60,682 nt of DNA, from assembly GCA_030154185.1 (NCBI GenBank), contig JASKKK010000011.1:1-60682 (forward strand), in the 5' to 3' direction. The notes below the pieces were generated by a model. That model saw nothing but the letters and a program-made list of their open reading frames with translations. It did no database searches and was not told the origin of the DNA. This document shows positions 7,447-16,319 of the stretch, one piece after another. The position numbers were made by a program, and so were the translations under genes. The DNA comes from Desulfuromonadales bacterium (GTDB taxonomy: Bacteria; Desulfobacterota; Desulfuromonadia; Desulfuromonadales; Syntrophotaleaceae). The stretch's first letter is position 1, and each line of letters begins with the position of its first letter.

Positions 7447-8504
7447 ATCCGCCGCTCCGAAAGAAGATCGACAATCCTGGTTGCCATGGAATCCAACGGC
7501 ACCAGCGAATGGGCGCCTCCCAATTCATAGGCTACCTTCGGCATGCCGAATACTACACTACTCGCCTGGTCCTGCGCCAGATTGTGGGCTCCCGCCTCGC
7601 GCATGGCTCTCATCCCTTCCGCCCCGTCGGATCCCATGCCGGTCAACATGACGCCGATGGCATTCGCGCCGACATGCTGGGCCACGGAATGCATCATAAC
7701 ATCAACGGAAGGGCAGTGCCCCTTGACGGGCTCTCCCGACTCGCATCGAACCTGATAAAATCCACCGGAGCGCACCACTTTCATGTGAAAACCGCCGGGG
7801 CCTATCAATACCCTGCCCGGCATGATCCGATCGCCCGAAGCCGCCTCCTTGACCTCCATGGCGCAAAGCTGATTGAGTCGCTCGGCAAAAAGGCGCGTAA
7901 ATCCGGCCGGCATATGCTGAACGATGACCACTCCCGGCATGGTCGCAGGGAACTGGGCGATTATTTTTCGAATGGCTTCGGTGCCGCCGGTGGAGGCACC
8001 GATGGCGATAACCTTATCCGTCGATTCGGCCAGCGCTTTTTTCCCAAGAGTCTTGAGACGCGACGGCACGACATTGCGGGCCGTTTTCCAGTGGGATACA
8101 TTGGCCGTGGACGCCAGTTTGATCTTGGCGCGCAACTCCGACAGCATTTCCTTCAACCCGCGCGCAATGTCACTGGTCGGTTTCGACACAAAGTCGACAG
8201 CACCGGCATCGAGTGAATCGAGGGTAATCTGCTTGCCTTTCTGGGTCAAGGAACTGACCATGACCACCGGCAACGGATATTGCGGCATCAGGCGACGCAG
8301 GAAATCGACGCCGTCCATGCGGGGCATTTCGACATCCAGCGTCAGGACATCGGGACGAAGATTGACGATCTTGTCGCGGGCGATATAAGGGTCCCCGGCT
8401 GTGCCTACGACTTCAATGGAAGGATCCAAAGACAACCCCTGGCTCAGGATCTGCCTCACGAGAGCTGAATCATCTATGACAAGAACGCGAATTTTTTTTG
8501 GCAT
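7443..8504 (-). CDS. cheB: protein-glutamate methylesterase CheB
   Basis: A 353-residue CheB: a receiver with D11-D12, phosphoacceptor D57 (LDVEMPRMDG) and K108, then a methylesterase domain with catalytic S171 (IGASTGG), H197 (VQHMPAGF) and D293 (GMGSDGAEGM). It removes methyl groups from chemoreceptors for adaptation. I start at the ATG at 8504 (MPKKIRVLVIDD); the open frame runs 36 codons further upstream, but that part is unlike CheB and overlaps cheR. It ends in a four-base overlap with cheD. Confidence 0.95.
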   Translation of the reverse strand: MPKKIRVLVIDDSALVRQILSQGLSLDPSIEVVGTAGDPYIARDKIVNLRPDVLTLDVEMPRMDGVDFLRRLMPQYPLPVVMVSSLTQKGKQITLDSLDAGAVDFVSKPTSDIARGLKEMLSELRAKIKLASTANVSHWKTARNVVPSRLKTLGKKALAESTDKVIAIGASTGGTEAIRKIIAQFPATMPGVVIVQHMPAGFTRLFAERLNQLCAMEVKEAASGDRIMPGRVLIGPGGFHMKVVRSGGFYQVRCESGEPVKGHCPSVDVMMHSVAQHVGANAIGVMLTGMGSDGAEGMRAMREAGAHNLAQDQASSVVFGMPKVAYELGGAHSLVPLDSMATRIVDLLSERRI

Positions 8505-8517
8505 CTGCAGTCTCTGG

Positions 8518-9393
8518 TCACTGTTTTTGGTATACGGCAGGGGCCAGGTACTTGAAAAGGCTCTGTCCCCTACCCAGGGTTTCGGAATGCCCCAGGAAAA
8601 AATATCCCCCATCGGCAGTATGCTTGTGGAACTTGGCCACCAGGGTCTTGCGCGTCGGATCGTCGAAGTAAATCATGACGTTGCGGCAAAAAATGATATG
8701 GAAAGGTTTTTTGAACGGAAAGACGTCATTCATGAGATTGAAGCGTCTGAATGTCGCCTCCTGCCTCAGGTCATCGACCACCTCATACTGTCCGCCAGAC
8801 AGTTGACGAAAATATTTGCGTCGCAGATGTTCCGGCAACATCCGCAAGCGATCTTCGGCGTAAATGCCTCGTCGGGCGACATCGAGAACCCTTGAGGAAA
8901 TATCGGTGGCAAGGATGCCCCCGTCCCATCGCGAATATTGACTGCCTAAATACTCGCGCAGCAACATCAGCAGCATATACGCTTCCTCGCCGCTGGAACA
9001 ACCGGCGCACCAGATGCGAATGTCGCGATTGTTCTGGCGCTCCAATAACGGCTTGAGTTTGGGAAGCGCGGTTTCGATGAAAAAATCGAAGTGCGATTTT
9101 TCTCGGTAAAAATAGGTATGATTTGTGGAAATGCGATCCACTAACTGGCTGAGCGCCTGCTCGGTGGAATCCTCGAGCAAGGCATCGTAATAACTCTTGA
9201 AACTGGTATGTCCGGTTTGCCGCAGCACCTTTTGCAGCCGTCCCACCAACAGGGAACGTTTCTGATCCGTCAGGTTGATGCCAAAGCGCTTGTAGATAAG
9301 CGAACGTAACAGATTGAACTCTTCGTCCGTTATGCGCATCAGCATGTTGCTGTCGGGAAAAGCAGCTACCGATCTGCGTTTTATTTCAGGCAT
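8518..9393 (-). CDS. cheR: chemotaxis protein methyltransferase CheR
   Basis: CheR methylates chemoreceptor glutamates with S-adenosylmethionine. The protein shows the alpha-helical N-domain (ITDEEFNLLRSLIYKRFGI), the SAM-binding GCSSGEEAYMLLM motif and the FCRNVMIYFD motif. No C-terminal TPR is present. I take the ATG at 9393, which overlaps the cheW stop by eight bases, giving 291 residues; the frame is open six codons further up. The next gene, cheB, starts 13 bases downstream, giving the usual cheR-cheB pair. Confidence 0.94.
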   Translation of the reverse strand: MPEIKRRSVAAFPDSNMLMRITDEEFNLLRSLIYKRFGINLTDQKRSLLVGRLQKVLRQTGHTSFKSYYDALLEDSTEQALSQLVDRISTNHTYFYREKSHFDFFIETALPKLKPLLERQNNRDIRIWCAGCSSGEEAYMLLMLLREYLGSQYSRWDGGILATDISSRVLDVARRGIYAEDRLRMLPEHLRRKYFRQLSGGQYEVVDDLRQEATFRRFNLMNDVFPFKKPFHIIFCRNVMIYFDDPTRKTLVAKFHKHTADGGYFFLGHSETLGRGQSLFKYLAPAVYQKQ

Positions 9394-9862
9394 AGAACAG
9401 ACTCTGAACATCCAGAAGAATCTTCACTTCGTCGTTGACCTTGCCGATGCCCTTGACATATTGTCCGGCCTGCGCCGAACGGGACGGCGGAAGTTCGATC
9501 TGGTCATCGGCGATTTCAGTCACTTCCTTGACCTGGTCGATGATCAGACCGGAGGTCTCCCCCTCAACCTGAACCACGATAATGCAGGTCCTCTCATCGT
9601 AATCACGATCGGGCATGCAAAAACGGGTACGGATATCCATGACGGGGATAACCCGGCCGCGCAAATTGATGACGCCTTTCATGTATCCGGGCAGATCAGG
9701 CACTTCGTTGATCTTCTGTATGCCTACGATTTCGATAACATGACGGATTTCGATGCCGAAATCTTCATTACCGACCTTAAACACCAGAAACTTTCCGTGC
9801 AGCGTATCTTCGGCCGAAGCGCCCGCTTCGGCGGCCAAGTCCAGATGAGGTCCAGCGGTCAT
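9386..9862 (-). CDS. cheW: chemotaxis coupling protein CheW
   Basis: The 158-residue protein is a single CheW domain with the usual FLVFKVGNEDFGIEI start, the VINLRGRVIPVMDIRTRF core and a DEVKILLDVQSLF end. It links chemoreceptors to CheA. About 25 extra residues at the N-terminus are rich in alanine and glycine. The gene follows cheA by 87 bases and overlaps cheR. It is the only cheW in the window, so it should be the partner of the unusual CheA next door. Confidence 0.95.
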   Translation of the reverse strand: MTAGPHLDLAAEAGASAEDTLHGKFLVFKVGNEDFGIEIRHVIEIVGIQKINEVPDLPGYMKGVINLRGRVIPVMDIRTRFCMPDRDYDERTCIIVVQVEGETSGLIIDQVKEVTEIADDQIELPPSRSAQAGQYVKGIGKVNDEVKILLDVQSLFYA

Positions 9863-9949
9863 GTATCCCCCTTTGACAGTTGTTTTAGGTGGTTTCCCCT
9901 GAAAGCTTCGGATGAAAACCAGATCCTCCTGCTCAACGCGAATCGTATT

Positions 9950-12604
9950 TTATTGTGCCTGCAAGCGTCTTTGCCCGGCATGTTCCTCCACCAGGGTGGC
10001 GACATCGAGAATCAAACAAACTTCGCCGTTGCCGAGAATCGTACATCCGGATGCGACTTTCACATTGCCGATATAATCGGACAACCCTTTGATAACCGTC
10101 TGCTGTTGTCCGAGAATTTCATCCACCAGCAGGCAGAGGAATTTGTCCTGATACTCAAGCACGATCAACACGCCGTCTTCGATAGTATTGTAATCCGCCG
10201 GCTCCTCGAGAAGCCGGTCGAGATAAATCACCGGATGGAAGCTATCCCTGACTTTCGCGAGTTCCAGGCCGTCGGGCATAACCGTGATATCCTCCGGAGT
10301 CGGCCGGAAGATTTCACGAATGGCCAGCAACGGAACGATACACCGGGACTCGCCGATGCGCACCAGCATACCGTCGATAATGGCGAGGGTCAGAGGTATG
10401 CGCAGGGTTATCCGCGATCCTTTACCGGGAGTACTGTTGACCTCGATCTTGCCCTTGATCTTTTCCAGGTTCTTTTTAACCACGTCCATGCCGACACCGC
10501 GTCCCGAAACATCGGTCACCTTGTCGGCGGTGGAAAATCCGGGCTGAAAAATAAGATTATAAATCTCCTTATCGCTCAAATGGCTGCCATCGCCGGCAAC
10601 CAGCCCCTTGCCGATGGCCTTGGAGAGTATTTTATCGCGATTGAGCCCCCGGCCGTCATCTTCGACCTCGATCCACACTTCGCCTTCCTGATGGCGGGCC
10701 GAGAGCTTGACCACGCCTTTTTCCGGCTTGCCGCAGGCGGTGCGTTCCGCGGGGGTTTCAAGGCCATGGTCGAGACTGTTGCGAAGCAGATGAACCAGCG
10801 GATCGGTAATCTGTTCAATAACGGTTTTATCGACTTCCGTTTCCTGACCGAACAACTGCAGATCCACCTTTTTGCCGGACTTCACCGACAGATCGTGAAC
10901 CAGACGGATCATCCTTCGGAACAGGCCGGAGACGGGAATCATCCGGATGATCATGGCCATTTCCTGCAGGTCCCGCACTAATTTGCTCATCTGCTGGGCG
11001 GCCTTGTTAAAGTTGTCGAGTTCCAAACCGTCGAGATCGGGGCTGCGCAGCAACATGTTTTCGGCGATAACCATCTCTCCGATAAGATTGATCAGATCGT
11101 CGAGCTTGCCCAGGTCGACGCGAATATCCTGGCGTTTCATTGCCGCAGGTTTGGCCTTGGTCTTGGCCGATGCCGGCAAGGTTCCCGGCGATTTAGTCTC
11201 CCCTTCCTCGCCGGTTTTCTGAATTTCCAGAGCCTTGGCCAATTGGTCCGGCTTAACCTTACCCTTTGCTACCAGCAGCTCCCCAAGGGGTTTGCGTTGC
11301 TCTTCGATGATTTCCGCAATTTCATTCTCCTCGGCAAGCCCCTCCTCAACAAGGATTTCTCCCAGCAATCTCGACGAAGATGAAGGCAAGGATGACCCGT
11401 CCTTAGCCGAAGCAGCCTCACCCTCCTGCATTCCCGATGCACGCAAGGTCTCTTCGGGTGCACGGAAAACCTCTTTCGTCTCGGTTGGCTCCTGTTGAGG
11501 CGTCTCCTTTTCATCCTCTTCGGGGACATAGCGAAGCAGCTGTTTAAGGTATGTCTCCACCCCTTCGATCTCTCCCTTGCCACCTTGACAAATATCCGCC
11601 ACGGATATCCTCAGGGCATCGAGACAGGAAAGCAGAGCCTCTGCGGGGGAGCCGTTTGGAAACGCCCGCCCTTCCTTGGCGACATCGAGCAGGTTTTCCA
11701 TCTGGTGGCTGAGCTTTTCCATATCCCGAAAGCTGAAAAAGCCGCTGTTGCCCTTGAAACTGTGTACATTACGGTACAGCTCGGCAATCCCTTCGGCATC
11801 GAGATTGTCATCGCTCCAAGCCAGCAGCCCCTGCTCGACATTCTGCAACAGTTCATCGGCTTCCTGGACGAACCGCTCCAGCATTTCCGGGGAAATGAGC
11901 ATCTGCATGAGGTCGTCAAGGTCATCCGCGCCATCGGCGGCACCTTTCTCCGTTTCTGCAGTTGCCTGCTCCGATTCGGCGGCATCCGTCGACTCCTCCT
12001 GCCGGATACCGGCCAGGGCATCTTCCGCGGCCTTGGCCAGCAACTCGGAAATATGGCTTGCCGCCTCCTCCATGCCCTGATCGTTCAACTCCTGTTCGAC
12101 ATAGTCCATCGCCTCCCTGGCAAAATCGCAAGATTGGCAAAGGTGTTGAACATGTTCGGGAATCATCTGAATTTTCCCCGAACGAATCTTATCGAGCAGA
12201 CTCTCGGCCGCATGAGCGACGTGAGCTATGTTGTTCAATTCAAGAAATCCGGCACTGCCCTTCATGGAATGAAACAGCCGGAATATGGAGTTCATGGTTT
12301 CGCCGTTACCGTTGATGGACTGAAAAACGGCGCAGGAGCGGCACTCTTCGGCGGACGAAGCATGCGGGCAGGACTGATCCCCCCCTTCCACATGTCCGGT
12401 GTGCAGCCAGCACGGCAGGTCAAGAGATCGACCGTGTCTCCGGCAAGCGGTATTGGTGCATTCCAGAGCCAACCAGCAGTCGACAACCTGACAACTCTGC
12501 CCGAGCTCTATGATGGTGGGCTCGAGCTGGTCCAGCATCTCCCTGCTTTCCAAAAGAAATTCATTAACAATTTCAGCTTGTTCCGCCAATAGATCAGTGC
12601 TCAT
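9950..12604 (-). CDS. cheA: chemotaxis histidine kinase CheA with two HPt domains, Cys-rich insert and MshEN-like repeats
   Basis: The 884-residue kinase is longer than the usual 650-700. HPt1 has its first helix at about 10-35 and its phosphohistidine at H112 (FHSMKGSAGF). A module of eight cysteines (C38, C43, C49, C54, C65, C79, C88, C91) lies between those two helices. HPt2 has H281 (VHSFKGNSGFF). Residues 413-462 hold two LGExL...Q repeats in the place of P2. Dimer, ATPase (DDGRGL, GRGVGMDVV) and CheW-like domains follow from about 490. The Cys module matches the CW...C...C...CW...C...C..C pattern of the so-called two-CW domain. It heads the minus-strand chemotaxis operon. Confidence 0.93.
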   Translation of the reverse strand: MSTDLLAEQAEIVNEFLLESREMLDQLEPTIIELGQSCQVVDCWLALECTNTACRRHGRSLDLPCWLHTGHVEGGDQSCPHASSAEECRSCAVFQSINGNGETMNSIFRLFHSMKGSAGFLELNNIAHVAHAAESLLDKIRSGKIQMIPEHVQHLCQSCDFAREAMDYVEQELNDQGMEEAASHISELLAKAAEDALAGIRQEESTDAAESEQATAETEKGAADGADDLDDLMQMLISPEMLERFVQEADELLQNVEQGLLAWSDDNLDAEGIAELYRNVHSFKGNSGFFSFRDMEKLSHQMENLLDVAKEGRAFPNGSPAEALLSCLDALRISVADICQGGKGEIEGVETYLKQLLRYVPEEDEKETPQQEPTETKEVFRAPEETLRASGMQEGEAASAKDGSSLPSSSSRLLGEILVEEGLAEENEIAEIIEEQRKPLGELLVAKGKVKPDQLAKALEIQKTGEEGETKSPGTLPASAKTKAKPAAMKRQDIRVDLGKLDDLINLIGEMVIAENMLLRSPDLDGLELDNFNKAAQQMSKLVRDLQEMAMIIRMIPVSGLFRRMIRLVHDLSVKSGKKVDLQLFGQETEVDKTVIEQITDPLVHLLRNSLDHGLETPAERTACGKPEKGVVKLSARHQEGEVWIEVEDDGRGLNRDKILSKAIGKGLVAGDGSHLSDKEIYNLIFQPGFSTADKVTDVSGRGVGMDVVKKNLEKIKGKIEVNSTPGKGSRITLRIPLTLAIIDGMLVRIGESRCIVPLLAIREIFRPTPEDITVMPDGLELAKVRDSFHPVIYLDRLLEEPADYNTIEDGVLIVLEYQDKFLCLLVDEILGQQQTVIKGLSDYIGNVKVASGCTILGNGEVCLILDVATLVEEHAGQRRLQAQ

Positions 12605-12717
12605 CGATGCCTCTCTGATGTGGTTTTAGTCCAGCTGGTATCCATAGTCGACAACGCGGCCGCGCAGTCCTCCCGGTATCAACACCAGCAACGGCATAAA
12701 CCGGCGCCCGATGATAC

Positions 12718-12733
12718 TTCAAAATTCGGGCCA
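12718..12733 (-). promoter_or_regulatory. candidate sigma-54 promoter for the chemotaxis operon
   Basis: On the minus strand TGGCCCG-AATT-TTGAA matches 10 of 12 positions of the sigma-54 consensus with the correct spacing. The -12 element reads GA instead of GC, which weakens the call. The transcript would begin about 100 bases before cheA. Confidence 0.3.
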
Positions 12734-12741
12734 CATTCAAC

Positions 12742-12756
12742 ATGTTTATAAAACAT
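12742..12756. repeat. AT-rich palindrome in the cheA/flgB control region
   Basis: ATGTTT-ATA-AAACAT is a perfect inverted repeat with a three-base centre. It sits just upstream of the minus-strand sigma-54 candidate and about 210 bases upstream of the plus-strand sigma-54 promoter, in an AT-rich patch. It could be an activator or bending-protein site; the function is inferred from position only. Confidence 0.3.
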
Positions 12757-12963
12757 TTAATAAACCTTCCCCAGCAAGGCCCGCCAAGGCCCTGAACCGG
12801 CGGATGTCCGGGCATCCGGCTTGCTCGGACGTGCCCCTCCCCATTTCTGTGGCCCCCATCGCCACACCATTCACCCTGTCAAAAACTTGTCTACTCTTTG
12901 AGCTATCCACCCTGCAATCTTTTGGGATTAGAATTTGTACTTATCTTTCAATGCGTTAATGAT

Positions 12964-12978
12964 TGGCACAATAATCGC
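12964..12978 (+). promoter_or_regulatory. sigma-54 promoter for the TPR-flgB operon
   Basis: TGGCACA-ATAA-TCGC, followed by A, matches 10 of 12 sigma-54 consensus positions and has the invariant GG and GC ten bases apart. Transcription would start near 12990, just upstream of the ATG at 13003. This fits control by the sigma-54 activator encoded at the left of the window. Confidence 0.7.
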
Positions 12979-13002
12979 AAAACCTCTGGCCGAGATGAAG
13001 TT

Positions 13003-15423
13003 ATGAATTTTGCCTACAGCATGGTGGTGTCTTCTTTTATGGTTCTACAACGATCTGCAATCATCCTCCTTCTGCTACTGGCCGGCTCGGCTCTCCATTG
13101 CCGGGCGGCTGTCACGCACCGACTGCAGAATCTGGCCAAGGTGGACGAGTTCGACCAGACACGCATCGTTTTTGACTTTTCCGAATTGCCCGAGTTCCAC
13201 CTCGAAACATCCGGGCAGCGTGTCGATCTTCTGCTCCGCAGCACCGACATCGCCTCCTCCCTGAATGTCCTGCCGGAAGATGACAAAGTTGTCAAAGTCC
13301 TGCTCGCCCGCAAGAAGGACGAGTTGCTGGTGTCGATCCTCCTGCACCAGATTCCGGCGAGGGTGGCTTCCATTAAATCTCCTGCCACAAAACAACTCAC
13401 CCTCGATATACGCTGGGCAGCGGATGCCGCAAAACGACCTGCCATCGCCTTCCAATTGAACGGCATGCCGACGCCTCACAAGACTCTCAAGAACGTTTCC
13501 ACACCTCAGCAAACCTCGACCTATGCGGGACGCTGGAAAGATTTTTTCCGAACTTTTCATTCGACACCCGAACTGCACATTGCCCTTCGGCATACGATTC
13601 CGGCGTCACCTGCCTGGTCTCTGGAAAAAGCCGACACCACCCTTGAAAAGCTGCTCAGGCAAGCCAATACCGGCCAATGGCAAAGCCTCCTCGACCAGCT
13701 TGAAAAAGCAGCCAGCCCCAATATGTCAGCGACCGAATCGCTCTTAAAAGCGGAAGCTTTACTGCGCACGGGACGTCCGGATCGAACCCTCAGGATCCTT
13801 GACAAGCTCAGAACCGACGGGGACCCCATCCACGAATCTGCCAGAGCCATTTATCTTCGTGCCGCTTCCGAAGCCGTGTGCGGCCATCCTTACCAGGCCC
13901 AATTTTCCCTGGCTCCTTTGCTGCAACCACAGCACAAAGACTCGGCTTTCAGCAGACATGGCCGGCTTCTCGAAGCAGAACTGAGACTGACGACAGGTCA
14001 GGGAACGACAGCCTACGAAATCCTCAAAGAGCCGGTCCAGCATTGGCCTTCCGCCCTGCAACGCGCGGTACAATGGCGCCGGGCTGAAGCTCTTCACCTC
14101 ATCGGCCGCGAGAAAAGTGCCGCTCGAAGTTTTCGCCGTCTTTTCTCGCGCAGGGACAGCTACGCCGGTTTTCCCGACATTCGGCATCATGCCGGGTTGG
14201 CATGCTTGAAAAGCGGTCGCTACCAGAGTGCCGAAACCCATTTTCTGGAACTTGCCCGTACACTTCACGATCCCGTCATGCACGGCAATGCTCTCTTCCT
14301 AGCGGGGCAAGCTGCCTATCTCGCCGGGAAGCATCAAAAGGCACTGGTGACATTCCAGCAACTGCGCGACAATTTTGAAGGATCGGAACCCGGGTTTCGT
14401 GCCTGGCTCGCTCTGCTCGATCACCGCTTCGTGAATCAGGGAAACACCACTTACCCCCAAATTGCCAGAGAATACGGCAAGATTGCCGAAAACGCCCCGC
14501 TGCGCACCCTGCGGGAAGAAGCCGCTCTCAAACAGGCTCTCGTATACCATCTGCACCATCAGAAAGAGCACGCCGCCGAACTGCTTCAGGCCTTTCTGCG
14601 CAATTTTACAAACGGTCCCTACCGCAAAGAGGCCAGAGCCCTTTTGTCGGCCATTCTGCCCTCGCTTATTCAAAAGCTGATAGAAAAAGGAAAAGACCGA
14701 AAAGCCGTGCTCATGGTGGAGGAAAACCGGGACCTGCTCCTCAACGGCAATCTGTCCTGGCCTTTTCTGCCTGCCCTGGCGCAAGCCTACACAAGGCTCG
14801 GTTTATGGCAAAAAGCCTGCAAAACCTACTATTTCCTGATTGACCGCGCCGACAATCGGCAACAGGAGGAACCTTTTTATCTGCCCCTGGTGCAACTTCT
14901 CTATGACCGGGCGCAATACAATATGGCCGCCTCTTTTGCACATCGATATCGGGAGAAACATCCCGCAGGAGCGAATAAGGAGAAAGTATTCGAACTGCAA
15001 CTGGCGGCTCTTGCAAAAGCCGACCGTCTGGATGAAGCAGCAGACCTGCTGCAAGAAACGAAACATCCCCACGGACAGGGCATAGCTCTTCAGGGCGCCC
15101 TGATCCACTGGAAACGTGGCGATGCTGCCGCCATCATCGAACAACCTGCGGAACTTAACGACTCGTCCGAAGGTCTGCTTCTTCGGGCCGAGGCTCTATT
15201 CCAGGCAGACCGCAACAAAGAAGCCTTGGCCCTTTTCGAACAGTTACGAGATCAGAAGATCTATGCCGATCAGGCAACCTATCGTTGTGGCCAGATCAAA
15301 CTGCGCGACGGCGACAAACGATCGGCGCTTAAGTATTTGAGCCTGTTGGCCGAAAATAAGACAACTTCTTACTGGGGACGGTTGGCGGAGGATACCCTCG
15401 CAGCCAACCGAGTGAACCGATAG
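13003..15423 (+). CDS. secreted TPR protein with AMIN-like N-terminus, head of flgB operon
   Basis: The 806-residue protein has a signal peptide (hydrophobic run IILLLLLAGSA, likely cleaved near residue 34). An AMIN-like beta domain follows (about 37-140, RIVFDFSELPEF and LLRSTDIASSL). Many tetratricopeptide-like helical pairs then run to the end. Such proteins are expected in the periplasm, where AMIN domains tend to bind peptidoglycan and TPRs bind protein partners. I use the ATG at 13003 because the sigma-54 start point near 12990 rules out the upstream part of the frame. It is cotranscribed with flgB 30 bases on, so it may help basal-body assembly. The exact role is unknown. Confidence 0.75.
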   Translation: MNFAYSMVVSSFMVLQRSAIILLLLLAGSALHCRAAVTHRLQNLAKVDEFDQTRIVFDFSELPEFHLETSGQRVDLLLRSTDIASSLNVLPEDDKVVKVLLARKKDELLVSILLHQIPARVASIKSPATKQLTLDIRWAADAAKRPAIAFQLNGMPTPHKTLKNVSTPQQTSTYAGRWKDFFRTFHSTPELHIALRHTIPASPAWSLEKADTTLEKLLRQANTGQWQSLLDQLEKAASPNMSATESLLKAEALLRTGRPDRTLRILDKLRTDGDPIHESARAIYLRAASEAVCGHPYQAQFSLAPLLQPQHKDSAFSRHGRLLEAELRLTTGQGTTAYEILKEPVQHWPSALQRAVQWRRAEALHLIGREKSAARSFRRLFSRRDSYAGFPDIRHHAGLACLKSGRYQSAETHFLELARTLHDPVMHGNALFLAGQAAYLAGKHQKALVTFQQLRDNFEGSEPGFRAWLALLDHRFVNQGNTTYPQIAREYGKIAENAPLRTLREEAALKQALVYHLHHQKEHAAELLQAFLRNFTNGPYRKEARALLSAILPSLIQKLIEKGKDRKAVLMVEENRDLLLNGNLSWPFLPALAQAYTRLGLWQKACKTYYFLIDRADNRQQEEPFYLPLVQLLYDRAQYNMAASFAHRYREKHPAGANKEKVFELQLAALAKADRLDEAADLLQETKHPHGQGIALQGALIHWKRGDAAAIIEQPAELNDSSEGLLLRAEALFQADRNKEALALFEQLRDQKIYADQATYRCGQIKLRDGDKRSALKYLSLLAENKTTSYWGRLAEDTLAANRVNR

Positions 15424-15453
15424 ACCGCCCCTGCAACCAGGAGGGAAAACGCC

Positions 15454-15867
15454 ATGTCCGGATTGAAAATTTTCGGCCGCACCGTCGACCTGCTCGGCAA
15501 AGTCCTCGACCTGCGGCAACGCAAACAGGAATTGATCGCTTCAAACATCGCAAATGCCCAGACCCCCGAATATGTTCCATCCCAACTTTCGTTCGAGGAC
15601 GATTTGGCCCGGGCCCTGCAAGACCATCAGCAAGCGCCGCCTGCCGCCCATCCGCGACACATTGCCGTTGCCCCGACCAACCTTGACACATTGCAGGGAC
15701 AGGTCGTTCGCCGTCCCGATCAGGGCCTGAGCATCGACGGCAACGGCGTAGATCTTGACAAGCAGTTGATCGCTCAGAGTGAAAATCAGTTGTTGTATGA
15801 AACAACGACGCAAATTCTCAGCAAAAAATTCTCGACCCTTAAATATGTCTGTCAGGACGGCCGCTAA
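15454..15867 (+). CDS. flgB: flagellar basal-body rod protein FlgB
   Basis: A 137-residue proximal rod protein with the rod-family N-terminal motif 'LIASNIANAQTPEY' and the short C-terminal helix 'LIAQSENQLLYETTTQIL'. It is exported by the flagellar type III apparatus and forms the rod with FlgC, FlgF and FlgG. AGGAGGG lies ten bases before the ATG. It starts the classic flgB-flgC-fliE-fliF order. Confidence 0.95.
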   Translation: MSGLKIFGRTVDLLGKVLDLRQRKQELIASNIANAQTPEYVPSQLSFEDDLARALQDHQQAPPAAHPRHIAVAPTNLDTLQGQVVRRPDQGLSIDGNGVDLDKQLIAQSENQLLYETTTQILSKKFSTLKYVCQDGR

Positions 15868-15879
15868 AGGAGAGTAATC

Positions 15880-16311
15880 ATGGATATATTCACTGCGATG
15901 CAGGTAAGCGCATCGGCCCTGTCGGCACAACGCACCCGGCTGAACGTCATCAGCGGCAATCTTGCCAACGTCGGCACGACACGCACCCCCGAGGGCGGTC
16001 CGTACCGCAAGCGCGACGTGGTATTCAAATCGAGCGAAAACATTTTCGACGACCAATTGCAGCAGGAGTTGGACAAGAATGTGCAAGGTGTTGAAGTCGC
16101 GCAGATCCAACCGAACTCCAGGGCATTCCGCACAATCTATCAGCCTGGCCATCCCGACGCCGACGAAAACGGTATGCTGACCTTGCCGAATGTCAACGTT
16201 ATGGAGGAAGTCGTCGACATGATGACGGCCATGCGCTGCTATGAGGCTAACATAACAGCCATCAAGTCCGCCCAGCGCATGGCCACAAAGGCACTGGACA
16301 TCGGACGCTGA
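15880..16311 (+). CDS. flgC: flagellar basal-body rod protein FlgC
   Basis: The 143-residue rod protein has the N-terminal 'LNVISGNLANVGTTRTPEGGPYRKRDVVF' region typical of FlgC (a long NLAN-T..-GGPY arrangement) and the C-terminal 'MMTAMRCYEANITAIKSA' helix. It builds the proximal rod with FlgB and FliE. Only 12 bases separate it from flgB, and an AGGAG site is present. Confidence 0.96.
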   Translation: MDIFTAMQVSASALSAQRTRLNVISGNLANVGTTRTPEGGPYRKRDVVFKSSENIFDDQLQQELDKNVQGVEVAQIQPNSRAFRTIYQPGHPDADENGMLTLPNVNVMEEVVDMMTAMRCYEANITAIKSAQRMATKALDIGR

Positions 16312-16319
16312 GGAGTCTT

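Larger units (their letters stand above)
12605..13002. other. 398-base divergent control region between cheA and the flgB operon
   Basis: No gene is supported here. The stretch holds a candidate minus-strand sigma-54 promoter for cheA (12718-12733), a 15-base AT-rich palindrome (12742-12756) and a good plus-strand sigma-54 promoter (12964-12978) for the TPR-flgB operon. The TPR open frame runs upstream to 12898, but that part lies before the predicted transcription start and is probably not translated. Confidence 0.6.

Noticed and set aside
9314-10981. Plus-strand open frame of 555 codons opposite cheA, cheW and cheR
   Set aside because: It is antisense to clear chemotaxis genes, has no family motif or ribosome site, and arises from the codon bias of the real strand.
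11495-12592. Plus-strand open frame of 365 codons opposite the cheA 5' half
   Set aside because: Antisense shadow of cheA with no recognisable domain.
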